Shown: positions 7,370 through 15,667 of the stretch, one piece after another | Layout of the letters: the number at the start of each line of letters is the position of its first letter | Numbering within the stretch: the stretch's first letter is position 1 | Assembly (NCBI RefSeq): GCF_032670585.1 | Contig: NZ_JAVQHL010000002.1 | Span: 62,001 to 126,000, forward strand | Length of the DNA stretch: 64,000 nt | Direction of reading: 5' to 3' | From: Ostreiculturibacter nitratireducens | GTDB lineage: Bacteria > Pseudomonadota > Alphaproteobacteria > Rhodobacterales > Rhodobacteraceae | Translations under genes and position numbers: made by a program | The notes under the pieces: model-generated | What the model was told of the DNA's origin: nothing | Seen by the model: only the letters and a program-made list of their open reading frames with translations | The model's database searches: none

Positions 7370-10300
7370 TCAGGCCACCAGCTGCTCGGCCCGCTTCAGG
7401 TCCACGCTGACTAGCTGGCTCACGCCCTGTTCCTGCATCGTCACGCCAAAGAGCCGGTCCATCCGGCTCATCGTGACCGCGTGGTGGGTGATGATCAGGA
7501 ACCGCGTGTCCGTCCGCCGCGTCATCTCGTCGAGGAGGTCGCAGAACCGCGTCACGTTCGCGTCGTCCAAGGGCGCGTCCACCTCGTCGAGAACGCAGAT
7601 CGGCGCGGGGTTCGCGAGGAAGACCGCGAAGATCAGCGCCAGCGCCGTCAGCGTCTGCTCGCCGCCCGACAGGAGCGACAGCGTCGAGAGCTTTTTCCCC
7701 GGCGGCTGGCACATGATCTCGAGCCCAGCTTCCAGCGGATCGTCGCTTTCAACGAGGACGAGGTTCGCCTCGCCGCCGCCGAAGAGATGGGTGAAGAGGT
7801 TGCGGAAGTTGGAGTTGACCTGTTCGAAGGCCGTCAGCAGCCGCTCGCGCCCCTCGCGGTTCAGGCCCGCGATGCCCGACCGGAGCTTCTTGATGGCCTC
7901 CTCCAGGTCCGCCTTCTCGGCGACGAGGTTGTCATGTTCGGCCTGCACCTCGCGCGCGTCCTCCTCGGCGCGCAGGTTAACGGCACCGAGCGCGTCGCGC
8001 TGCCGCTTCAGGCGGTTCACGTCGTGGTCGAGCGTCTCCGCCGAGGGCATTTCGCCAGGGTCGGCGTCGAGGCTTGCCAGCAGGTCTGATGGCATGGACT
8101 CCGTCTCCTCGCGGATGCGTTCCACGGCATAGGCGACCGTCTCGCGCGCCGCTTCCGCCCGCGCCTCGGCACGGGCGCGGGCCTCCCGCGCTTCGCCTGC
8201 GGCACGTTCAGAATCGCGTTCCGCCATTGCCGCCTCACGAAGTGCGGTCTCCGCTTCCGCCAGCCGGTCGGCGGAGGTCTGGCGCCGGGCCTCGGCGGCC
8301 TCGATGGCGTCGGAAAGCTCTTCCCGCTTCGCCGCGATCTCGGAAGGCGCGGCGCTCGCCTCCTTCAGCTCCGCCTCGCTTTCGCCCTTCCGCTCGGTCA
8401 GTTCCGCGATCCGCTTGCCGGCCGTCTCCAACCGGTGCTTCCAGCCCGAGATCTCCTTGACGATCTCCTGCCGGCGGCGCACGCGCGCCTCGCCCTCGCG
8501 GCGCACCTCGTCATGGGCCGACCGCTTGGCGAGCATCGTCATCCGGGCCGCCTCGACCGTGAGCTTCACATCCTCGACCTCGGCCCGCGCCGCATCCAGG
8601 TCCGGCAGCGCCTTCACCGCGGCCTCTGCCTCCTTCAGCCGCGCCCGCGCGCCCAACGCCTCCTCGTCGTGGCGCGCCGCGGCAAGGCGTGCGCTTTCCA
8701 CCTTGCCACCGGCGATGGAACGATCCGCCTCGGCCTTCGACAGCGCCCGGCTCGCTTCCGCCACGATCCTGTCCGCCTCGCGCCGCGCCTCGCGGGCTTT
8801 CCGGTCCGCCTCCGTCGCGGCGGCCAGCCGAACCGTCAGAAGTTCGTGGGCTTGCCGCGCGCCTTCCGCCCGGCCCAACGCTTCCTCGAGGTCGCGCTTG
8901 AGGTCGGATAGCCGGTTCAGCTGCTGAAGCCGCAGCGCCGCCGCCGATGGTGCGTCCTCCGCCGCCGCGCGGAACCCGTCCCAGCGCCAGAGGTCGCCCT
9001 CGGCCGTGACCAGCCGCTGGCCCGGCTGCAGCGCCGCCTGCAGCCGCGCGCCCTCGGCCTTCGTTGCGACAATCCCGATCTGGCCGATCCTTCGCGCCAG
9101 AACCTCCGGCACGGTGACATGGTTCGACAGCGCCTTCACGCCCTCGGGCAGGGTCTGCGCCTGCGCATAGGCCGGCAGCACCCCCCAGCCCGATCCGCCG
9201 TCGCCCGATACTTCCGGCGCGCGCAAATCGTCGGCGAGCGCCGCGCCAAGCGCACGTTCGAACCCCTTTTCCACCCGGACCCGGTCGAGAAGCTGGTGGC
9301 CCGTCGCGGCCTCCCGCTCGACGAGTTTGGCAAGCGCCGCGGCCTCGGCGCGCAGCGCGTTGGCCTCGCCCTCGGCCTCGGACCGGGCGGCGCGTGCCTC
9401 CGCCTCCCGCGACTGTGCCTCGCCCCGGGCATCGTCGGCCTCGGCAAGCGCCGCTTCGGCCGCGTGCGCCGCCGCGCGTGCCTCGTTCTCGGCCGCTTCG
9501 GCCCGGGCAAATTCCTCGGCCGCGCGGGCCTGCGCCGCTGCGGCCTCCTCCGCCGCCGCGCGGGCCTTGGCGACCTCGGCCTCGTTCCTGTCCACGGTCG
9601 ACTTGGCATCCGCCAGAAGACGGTGCGCGGACTGATGCCGCGCCGACAGACGCGCCACGTCCTCGTTCAGCTCGGACAGCGCCGATTCCCGCGACGCCAG
9701 GACCTGCGCGGCCTCGTGCGAGGCGTCCGCCGCGGCCGACAGCCTGTCCTCATGCCCCTCGGAAGCCTTGGCGATCTGCGCCTGTTCCCACTCCAGCCGC
9801 GCGATCGTCTCGCCCGCGTCCCGGTTCAGCGCCTCTTCTCGCTCCATGTCGCGGACCAGCTGCTCGATCCGGCCCTTGAGCGTCTCGATCGCCTGGATCG
9901 CGCGCTGTTCCTGGTCCTTGAGCGTGTCACGCTGCACCTGGAGCCGTTGCAGGACGGCGGCGGCAATCGCCTCCTCCTCGCGCAGGGGCGGCAGCGCTTC
10001 TTCCCGCTGCGCGCGCGCCTTGGCTGCGGCCCGCGCTGCGCCTTCCGCTTGCGCAGCCTGCGTCACACGTTCCCTGAGGCTCGCCTCCGCGGCGACGCGC
10101 GCGTCATCCGCCTCGCGCCAGCGACGGTAGAGAAGCATCCCCTCCGCGCGACGCAGTTCCTCGCCGATCTCGCGGTAGCGGGCCGCCTGCCGCGCCTGGC
10201 GGGCAAGCTGCTGAAGCTGCTGCGCCAATTGTTCGACCACGTCGTCAACGCGGGCGAGGTTCTGTTCCGTCGCGGAAAGCTTCAGTTCCGCCTCGTGGCG

Positions 10301-10828
10301 CCGCTGGTAGAGGCCGGAAATGCCCGCCGCCTCCTCAAGGATGCGCCGCCGGTTCTTCGGCCGCGCGTTGATCAGTTCCGCGATCTGCCCCTGCCGCACC
10401 AGCGCCGGCGAATGCGAGCCGGTCGAGGCATCCGCGAACAGCATCTGCACGTCCCGCGCGCGGACCTCCTTCAGGTTGACCTTGTAGGCGGAGCCCGCGT
10501 CTCGCGTGATCCGCCGCACGATCTCCAGGTGGTCGGAGTCGTTGAACCCGGCGGGCGCGAGGCGTTCCGCGTTGTCGATCATCAACGCCACTTCCGCGAA
10601 GTTCCGCGCCGGCCGCGAAGCCGCGCCGGCGAAGATCACGTCCTCCATCCCCTCGCCGCGCATGGCCGTGGGGCGGTTTTCGCCCATCACCCAGCGCAGG
10701 GCTTCGAGGAGATTCGACTTGCCGCAGCCGTTCGGCCCGACGACGCCCGTGAGCCCGTCATGGATCACGAGTTCCGTCGGGTCGACGAAGCTCTTGAAAC
10801 CGTTGAGGCGCAGGCGGGTGAAACGCAA
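7370..10828 (-). CDS. smc: chromosome segregation protein SMC
   Basis: SMC ATPase that organises and compacts the chromosome with ScpA/ScpB. It has 1,152 residues from the TTG at 10828. The order is canonical: Walker A GPNGCGKSN (residues 31-39), a long alanine/glutamate/arginine coiled coil, a central hinge (about residues 500-650, DGGSGWGVLPAYAQAQ region), a second coiled coil, then the ABC signature LSGGEQTLTALALIFA and Walker B CVLDEVDAPLDDANV. The TTG start gives MRFTRLRLNGFKSFVDP, the usual SMC N-terminus and usual length; a GTG at 10879 would add 17 non-conserved residues. The ribosome-binding site is weak. scpA and scpB are not in the window. Confidence 0.97.
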   Translation of the reverse strand: MRFTRLRLNGFKSFVDPTELVIHDGLTGVVGPNGCGKSNLLEALRWVMGENRPTAMRGEGMEDVIFAGAASRPARNFAEVALMIDNAERLAPAGFNDSDHLEIVRRITRDAGSAYKVNLKEVRARDVQMLFADASTGSHSPALVRQGQIAELINARPKNRRRILEEAAGISGLYQRRHEAELKLSATEQNLARVDDVVEQLAQQLQQLARQARQAARYREIGEELRRAEGMLLYRRWREADDARVAAEASLRERVTQAAQAEGAARAAAKARAQREEALPPLREEEAIAAAVLQRLQVQRDTLKDQEQRAIQAIETLKGRIEQLVRDMEREEALNRDAGETIARLEWEQAQIAKASEGHEDRLSAAADASHEAAQVLASRESALSELNEDVARLSARHQSAHRLLADAKSTVDRNEAEVAKARAAAEEAAAAQARAAEEFARAEAAENEARAAAHAAEAALAEADDARGEAQSREAEARAARSEAEGEANALRAEAAALAKLVEREAATGHQLLDRVRVEKGFERALGAALADDLRAPEVSGDGGSGWGVLPAYAQAQTLPEGVKALSNHVTVPEVLARRIGQIGIVATKAEGARLQAALQPGQRLVTAEGDLWRWDGFRAAAEDAPSAAALRLQQLNRLSDLKRDLEEALGRAEGARQAHELLTVRLAAATEADRKAREARREADRIVAEASRALSKAEADRSIAGGKVESARLAAARHDEEALGARARLKEAEAAVKALPDLDAARAEVEDVKLTVEAARMTMLAKRSAHDEVRREGEARVRRRQEIVKEISGWKHRLETAGKRIAELTERKGESEAELKEASAAPSEIAAKREELSDAIEAAEARRQTSADRLAEAETALREAAMAERDSERAAGEAREARARAEARAEAARETVAYAVERIREETESMPSDLLASLDADPGEMPSAETLDHDVNRLKRQRDALGAVNLRAEEDAREVQAEHDNLVAEKADLEEAIKKLRSGIAGLNREGRERLLTAFEQVNSNFRNLFTHLFGGGEANLVLVESDDPLEAGLEIMCQPPGKKLSTLSLLSGGEQTLTALALIFAVFLANPAPICVLDEVDAPLDDANVTRFCDLLDEMTRRTDTRFLIITHHAVTMSRMDRLFGVTMQEQGVSQLVSVDLKRAEQLVA

Positions 10829-11062
10829 TTGATCGACTCGGCTCTGATTCCGACAGGTCTGCAATCCTTCGCAGGGCACTCCCGCGAGTCAACCTTTGAC
10901 CACCCGATCTGGCGACAACCCGCCGCTTATCCCCAAGATATTGCCCCCGGGGCCACGAAACCCGGGGCCAGAAAGGCGCTTCGTCCCCGGTCAGGATGTC
11001 GCAGTGCATGGCTGGACATATTCGTATATTCACATTCAAATCCAGGAATGTTTAGGGTGCGC

Positions 11063-11395
11063 ATGCAACCGACCACAAACCGGCCTGCGGACAGCTACTC
11101 GCCGCTTCATTTCCTCGCTTCGCTGGGGGCGGGGGGCCTGACGGTCACTTTCTTCATGTACCTGATATTCTGGGTGCCGCACCCCGGCCAGAGCGTGCCC
11201 GTCTTCGAGGACATCGCGCGCGTCCTCCGGGGCGACAGCACCGCGCTCAAGATCGCCGCGGCGGTCGCCATGGCCGGGATCGCCGTCTTCGGCTTTCTCG
11301 ACGTCAAGCCGCTGATCCGGAACCTTTCCGCCCTTTCCCGCTTCCGCCGACACTTCGACCAACCCGGAAGCGCGGCCGCCATCCCGGCGGAATGA
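11063..11395 (+). CDS. small membrane protein resembling the N-terminus of a larger transporter-like family (possibly TsoY-like)
   Basis: A 110-residue protein with two predicted membrane helices (about residues 14-36, SLGAGGLTVTFFMYLIFWV, and 58-75, IAAAVAMAGIAVFGFLDV) around a short loop VPHPGQSVPVFEDIARVL. The wording of the first helix and loop reminds me of the start of the much longer TsoY membrane family, so this could be a truncated relative or a genuine short family; I cannot decide from sequence. The ATG at 11063 has AGGG six bases upstream; an ATG at 11048 is possible. A strong terminator follows 40 bases after the stop, so it is probably monocistronic. Confidence 0.6.
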   Translation: MQPTTNRPADSYSPLHFLASLGAGGLTVTFFMYLIFWVPHPGQSVPVFEDIARVLRGDSTALKIAAAVAMAGIAVFGFLDVKPLIRNLSALSRFRRHFDQPGSAAAIPAE

Positions 11396-11434
11396 CCTCC
11401 CGGCGGGCGTTCTCCCTTCGCCCGCCTTTACTGT

Positions 11435-11464
11435 GGCCCCCGGATCGATCCGGGGGCCCTTTTC
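11435..11464 (+). terminator. intrinsic terminator after the small membrane protein gene
   Basis: A perfect 24-base palindrome (GGCCCCCGGATC / GATCCGGGGGCC) followed by CTTTTCC. A second GC-rich hairpin (CGGCGGGCG / CGCCCGCC) lies directly upstream at 11402-11427. Confidence 0.8.
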
Positions 11465-11537
11465 CTTGCCGCGCAAGCCCTTGCGCCGCGCCCGCCCGCC
11501 GCTAGGCTCGTGTCACCGCCGCACACGGAGCCAGAGC

Positions 11538-11894
11538 ATGATCCCCGCACTCGCCACGATCCTCGCCTTCCAGCTCGCGGGCGAAGCCGCCGCGCGCGCC
11601 TTCGACCTGCCGCTTCCCGGCCCGGTGCTCGGCATGGTCGCGCTTGTCGCGGCCTTCCTCGCCTCGCCACGCCTCGCCGCGGCGATCCGCCCGACGGCGC
11701 AGGGGCTTCTCGCCCATCTGTCGCTTCTCTTCGTCCCGGCCGGCGTGGGTGTCGTCGCCCATATGGGCGTCCTGCGCGACGAGGGCCTGGGGATCTTCGT
11801 GGCGCTCGTGGTCTCCACCATCCTCGCCATCGCCGTCGGCGCGCTGACCTTCGCGGCGGTGGCCCGCATCACGGGGGACAGGGGCGATGTCTGA
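11538..11894 (+). CDS. CidA/LrgA family membrane protein
   Basis: A 118-residue membrane protein with four hydrophobic segments, beginning MIPALATILAFQLAGEAAAR with the family signature LPLPGPVLGMVALVAAFL, then LLFVPAGVGVVAHM. CidA/LrgA proteins pair with LrgB partners and are linked to murein hydrolase export or, in more recent work, to pyruvate or other small-molecule transport; the substrate here is unknown. The ATG at 11538 begins the conserved region; a longer frame upstream would run through the terminator. The stop overlaps the lrgB-type start by eight bases, giving a coupled two-gene operon. Confidence 0.9.
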   Translation: MIPALATILAFQLAGEAAARAFDLPLPGPVLGMVALVAAFLASPRLAAAIRPTAQGLLAHLSLLFVPAGVGVVAHMGVLRDEGLGIFVALVVSTILAIAVGALTFAAVARITGDRGDV

Positions 11895-12603
11895 CGCCGC
11901 GCTGATCTGGTCCTACCTCGCGCGGGAGCCGCTTCTTTGGCTCACGCTCACCCTCATCGCCTATGCGATCGGCGACGCGGCCTCCCGCGCCTCGGGGAGG
12001 AAGCCCCTCGTCAACCCGGTGCTCATCGCCGTGATTCTCCTCGCGGTCGTGCTCTTCGCCACCGGCACCGACTACCGCACCTATTTCGAGGGCGCGCAGT
12101 TCGTCCACTTCATGCTTGGCCCCGCGACCGTGGCGCTGGCCGCCCCCCTCTACGCGAACCTCGCCCACGTACGCCGCGCCGTTCTGCCGATGACGGCGGG
12201 GCTTCTCGCAGGCTCCCTGACGGCGGTCCTTTCGGCGCTTGCGGTGGCGAAGGCCTTCGGGGTCGATGGCGCGGTGCTCGCCTCGCTCGCCGCGAAATCG
12301 ACGACCGCGCCGGTCGCGATCGGGATATCCGAGAAACTCGGCGGCGCGCCGACGCTGACCGCCGTCCTGGTGCTTCTGACCGGGATCATCGGGGCCGTCG
12401 TGGCGACCCCCCTTCTGAACGCGCTGCGGCTCACGGACTGGCGCGCCCGGGGCTTCGCGGTCGGCGTTGCGGCCCACGGCATCGGCACCGCCCGCGCTTT
12501 CCAGGTGCATGAAACGGCGGGAGCCTTCGCCGGGATCGGCATGGGGCTGAACGCAGTCCTGACCGCACTGATCGCGCCCGTGGTCCTGCGCTTCTTCCTC
12601 TGA
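11887..12603 (+). CDS. LrgB family protein
   Basis: A 238-residue LrgB-type integral membrane protein with about six hydrophobic segments. Family motifs: KPLVNPVLIAVILLAVVLFA near the N-terminus, LGPATVALAAPLYANL in the middle, LAAKSTTAPVAIGISEKLGG and the C-terminal GVAAHGIGTARAFQ. It works together with the CidA/LrgA protein encoded directly upstream, whose stop it overlaps by eight bases. The pair is thought to form a membrane channel or transporter. It converges on the dehydratase gene, five bases away. Confidence 0.92.
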   Translation: MSDAALIWSYLAREPLLWLTLTLIAYAIGDAASRASGRKPLVNPVLIAVILLAVVLFATGTDYRTYFEGAQFVHFMLGPATVALAAPLYANLAHVRRAVLPMTAGLLAGSLTAVLSALAVAKAFGVDGAVLASLAAKSTTAPVAIGISEKLGGAPTLTAVLVLLTGIIGAVVATPLLNALRLTDWRARGFAVGVAAHGIGTARAFQVHETAGAFAGIGMGLNAVLTALIAPVVLRFFL

Positions 12604-12607
12604 CGGC

Positions 12608-13396
12608 TCAGCCCGCTTCGGCCTCCATGCAGAGCCGCCCGTCCGGCCCCGCGACCCAGAGCTTCGCGCCCGCCCGAGCGAATGTCGCCGTCTCGAAATG
12701 GAAAAGGGGCGCGGTGGCCCGGTAGCGGAAGTGCCTCAGCGCCCCCCGCGCGGCCGCCATCAGCATCAGGTGCTGCGCCAGAAGCGGGCCGTGGACGATC
12801 AGGCCCGGGTAGCCCTCCACCTCGCGGCAGTAATCGAGGTCGTAGTGGATGCGGTGTCCGTTGAAGGTCAGTGCCGAGTAACGGAAGAGCTTGGTGGTCG
12901 AAAACCTCAGCACATCCGTCTCTTCCGCGCCCTCCGGCGCGGCGGGCGGCACCGGCGCCGGAGCCCCAGGCGCCGGATCCTCCCGGTAGACGACGTTCTG
13001 CCACTCGGCGACGCAAAGCCGCCCCTGCTGCCGGATCTCGTGCCGGATGGTCACGAAGGCCAGCGGCCCGCTGCGCCCCTGCTTCCTCTCCACCGCTTCG
13101 ATGACCGAGGTCTTCTCGGCCGGCCGCCCGGCGCAAAGCGGCGCGGGAAACTCCAGCCGACCGCCCGCCCACATCCGTCGCGGCAGGCCGAGGTCGGGCA
13201 GGAACGCGCCCCGCGCGGGGTGGCCGTCGCGGCCAAGCTCGGCCTCGGGCAGCGCCTCCCAGAAGTAGATGTGATGCGCGAAAGGCGGCAGGGCCGCATC
13301 CGCGTCGAAGCCGATTCCCAGCGTGGCGGCCAGCGCCTGCGCCCGCGCCGGGTCCATCGCATCGGTCAGCCGTCGAACGCCGCCCGTCGTGCTCAT
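12608..13396 (-). CDS. FAS1-like/HTD2-type dehydratase (mesaconyl-C4-CoA hydratase-like hot-dog protein)
   Basis: A 262-residue double-hot-dog protein of the HTD2/FAS1-like dehydratase type. Visible features are HHIYFWEALPEAELGRDGHP, RRMWAGGRLEFPAPLCAG, the mid-protein FSTTKLFRYSALTFNGHRIH and HYDLDYCREVEGYPGLIVHG, matching the MaoC-like catalytic region with the HRIHYD histidine and aspartate. Relatives hydrate mesaconyl-C4-CoA or beta-methylmalyl-type CoA esters, or dehydrate 3-hydroxyacyl thioesters. The substrate cannot be assigned here. It shares a four-base ATGA overlap with the SRPBCC gene upstream on the same strand, so both come from one transcript. Confidence 0.82.
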   Translation of the reverse strand: MSTTGGVRRLTDAMDPARAQALAATLGIGFDADAALPPFAHHIYFWEALPEAELGRDGHPARGAFLPDLGLPRRMWAGGRLEFPAPLCAGRPAEKTSVIEAVERKQGRSGPLAFVTIRHEIRQQGRLCVAEWQNVVYREDPAPGAPAPVPPAAPEGAEETDVLRFSTTKLFRYSALTFNGHRIHYDLDYCREVEGYPGLIVHGPLLAQHLMLMAAARGALRHFRYRATAPLFHFETATFARAGAKLWVAGPDGRLCMEAEAG

Positions 13397-13875
13397 AGCG
13401 TCAACGCCAGTTCTTCGAGCTGGTCGGTCGTGACGCCCCAGCCCTCGTGGAACCCCATCGCCTCGTGCCGCGCCTTGCCCTCGGCATCGGCGTGCATCAC
13501 CCGCACGTGGTAGCTGGTGCCCCCGCCAGGCGCATCGGCAAAGCTGAGGACCGCGGTCATGGCAAGGTCATGGATCTTGGCGGCCGACGGCCGCCAGCCT
13601 TCGCGGAGCGCGGTGGTGAACACGAGCCTCTCCCCCGGCACGACCTCGAGCCAAGCCCCGTCGTTCGGGAACTCCTCGCCCTCCGGGCTCAGCATCGTGC
13701 TGAGGAACCTCCCTCCGGGACGCAGATCCACGACACAGGTCGAGACGCCCCACGGCTTCGGGCAGAGCCACTGTTTCAGAAGCTCCGGCTCCGTCCAGCA
13801 ACGCCAGAGACTGGCGCGCGGCGCGGCGAGGTGACGGCGCAGTTCAAGATCGAGGCTTTCGTCCGGGGAAGTCAT
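13393..13875 (-). CDS. SRPBCC/AHSA1-type domain protein
   Basis: A 160-residue START-like (SRPBCC, Activator of Hsp90 ATPase homologue 1-like) protein. Typical features are RHLAAPRASLWRCWTEPELL, LKQWLCPKPWGV, DLRPGGRFLSTM and the C-terminal helix beginning MGFHEGWGVTTDQLEEL. Such proteins form a hydrophobic cavity that binds small ligands; few have known substrates. It is the first gene of a two-gene leftward operon with the hot-dog dehydratase (overlap of four bases). It is divergent from the ThDP enzyme gene, with 136 bases between the starts. Confidence 0.88.
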   Translation of the reverse strand: MTSPDESLDLELRRHLAAPRASLWRCWTEPELLKQWLCPKPWGVSTCVVDLRPGGRFLSTMLSPEGEEFPNDGAWLEVVPGERLVFTTALREGWRPSAAKIHDLAMTAVLSFADAPGGGTSYHVRVMHADAEGKARHEAMGFHEGWGVTTDQLEELALTL

Positions 13876-14011
13876 GGCGATCTCCTGTCGCGCGGCGATG
13901 CCCGGATCCTAGCGTCGAACACTGAAACCGGTAAGCGGGATTCCGGGTGGGCTTGCCCTTGCCCTCAGCCTCGCGCAAGGTCCGTGGCGACGGCGGATGG
14001 CGGAGGCGGCA

Positions 14012-15664
14012 ATGCGGCACGGCGGGCAGATCCTGGTGGACCAGTTGGTGCGTCAGGGAGTGAGGCGGGTCTTCTCGGTTCCCGGCGAAAGTTTCCTCGC
14101 GGCGCTTGACGGTCTGCACGACGCCGACATCCAGAACATCGTCTGCCGGCATGAAGGCGGCGCGGCGATGATGGCCGAGGCGACGGGCAAGCTGACGGGC
14201 CGCCCGGGTGTCGCCTTCGTCACGCGGGGACCCGGTGCCTCGAACGCGTCCTCGGGCGTGCATGTCGCGAAACAGGACTCGACCCCGATGATCCTCTTCG
14301 TCGGCCAGATCGCCCGCGACCACCGCGACCGCGAGGCATTCCAGGAAGTCGATTACCGCGCCGTGTTCGGAACCGTCGCGAAATGGGCCTCCGAGATCGA
14401 CCAGGTGGAGCGCATCCCCGAATACGTCTCGCGCGCCTTCCACATCTCCACCTCCGGCCGCCCCGGCCCTGTCGTGCTCGCGCTGCCAGAGGACATGCTG
14501 TCCTCCAGTGCCGAAGTCCCTGACCTTCCCGCTCCCGCCCCGGTGCCGCCGGGCGTCAGCGCCGCCGAAGCCGCCGCCGTGGCCAAGGCGCTGGCGAAGG
14601 CCGAACGCCCCCTCGTCATCGCCGGCGGCAGCCGGTGGAACGCCGGGGCCGCCGCCGACCTCGCCCGCTTCGCGGAAAGCTGGGGCCTTCCGGTCGCCGT
14701 CCCCTTCCGCCGGCAGGACCACATGGACAACCGTCACCCGAATTACGCGGGCGACCTTGGCGTCGGCATGAACCCGAAGCTCGGCAAGCGGCTGCAGGAC
14801 GCCGACCTGATCCTGGTCCTCGGCGCGCGGATCGGGGACAACCTGACCCGTGGCTATGAACTCATGCACCCGGCGGACCCCGGCAAGACGATCGTTCACG
14901 TCCACCCCGACGCCTCCGAACTCGGTCGCGTCTTCCGCCCCGATCTCGGCATCGTCGCCGACGCCGTCGAGATGACCGCCGCGCTTGCCGACACGCCAGC
15001 GCCGCGGCGCTGGGACGACTGGGCCAAGGCCGCGCGCGCCGAGTACGAGGCCTGGCAGCAGCCCAAGGAAACGCCCGGCGCGGTCAGGATGGAGCAGGTG
15101 ATCCGCTGGCTGTCGGACAACGTGCCAGATGACGCGGTGCTGACGAACGGCGCGGGAAACTACGCGGCCTTCCTGCACCGCTACTTCCGCTACAAGGGCT
15201 ACGGCACCCAGCTCGCGCCGACCTCGGGCAGCATGGGCTACGGCTTTCCTGCCGCCATCGCCGCGAAGCTTGAAAACCCGGGGCGAACGGTCGTCTGCCT
15301 CGCAGGCGACGGCTGTTTCCAGATGACGCTGAACGAGATGTCGACCGCCGCGCAATACGGTGCAGCCGTCATCACCATCGTCGCGAACAACGGCCAGTAC
15401 GGCACGATCCGGATGCACCAGGAACGGAACTTCCCGGGCCGGGTTTCCGGTACGCAACTCGCCAACCCCGACTACGCCGCGCTCGCCCGGGCCTATGGCG
15501 GCCACGGCGAGACGGTGGAGCGGACCGAGGACTTCCCTGCCGCCTTCGAGCGGGCGCGTGCCTCCGGCCTGCCGGCGGTGATCGAGCTTCGCCTGGACCC
15601 CGAGGCGCTTTCGACTTCGCTCACGCTCTCCGAAACCCGTGCGATCGGGCTGAAAGGCGCCTGA
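14012..15664 (+). CDS. thiamine diphosphate-binding enzyme, acetolactate synthase-like
   Basis: A 550-residue ThDP enzyme of the acetolactate synthase/benzoylformate decarboxylase superfamily. The N-terminal Pyr domain carries the catalytic glutamate in CRHEGGAAMMAEATGKLTG, the middle domain is Rossmann-like (RPLVIAGGSRWNAGA), and the C-terminal PP domain has the ThDP/Mg motif AGDGCFQMTLNEMSTAAQYG ending near TIVANN. The true reaction is unknown; acetolactate synthase, sulfoacetaldehyde acetyltransferase or a decarboxylase are all possible. The ATG at 14012 has GGAGG six bases upstream and is preferred over the ATG at 13997. No IlvH-type small subunit gene is nearby, which argues against anabolic AHAS. 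Confidence 0.88.
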   Translation: MRHGGQILVDQLVRQGVRRVFSVPGESFLAALDGLHDADIQNIVCRHEGGAAMMAEATGKLTGRPGVAFVTRGPGASNASSGVHVAKQDSTPMILFVGQIARDHRDREAFQEVDYRAVFGTVAKWASEIDQVERIPEYVSRAFHISTSGRPGPVVLALPEDMLSSSAEVPDLPAPAPVPPGVSAAEAAAVAKALAKAERPLVIAGGSRWNAGAAADLARFAESWGLPVAVPFRRQDHMDNRHPNYAGDLGVGMNPKLGKRLQDADLILVLGARIGDNLTRGYELMHPADPGKTIVHVHPDASELGRVFRPDLGIVADAVEMTAALADTPAPRRWDDWAKAARAEYEAWQQPKETPGAVRMEQVIRWLSDNVPDDAVLTNGAGNYAAFLHRYFRYKGYGTQLAPTSGSMGYGFPAAIAAKLENPGRTVVCLAGDGCFQMTLNEMSTAAQYGAAVITIVANNGQYGTIRMHQERNFPGRVSGTQLANPDYAALARAYGGHGETVERTEDFPAAFERARASGLPAVIELRLDPEALSTSLTLSETRAIGLKGA

Positions 15665-15667
15665 GCC

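Noticed and set aside
9119..11047. Long open frame antisense to smc running into the small membrane protein gene
   Set aside because: Arginine/leucine-rich shadow of smc; only the last 110 codons, after smc ends, look like a real protein.
14000..15500. Open frame of over 500 codons antisense to the ThDP enzyme gene
   Set aside because: No domain, no ribosome-binding site and composition explained by the coding strand.
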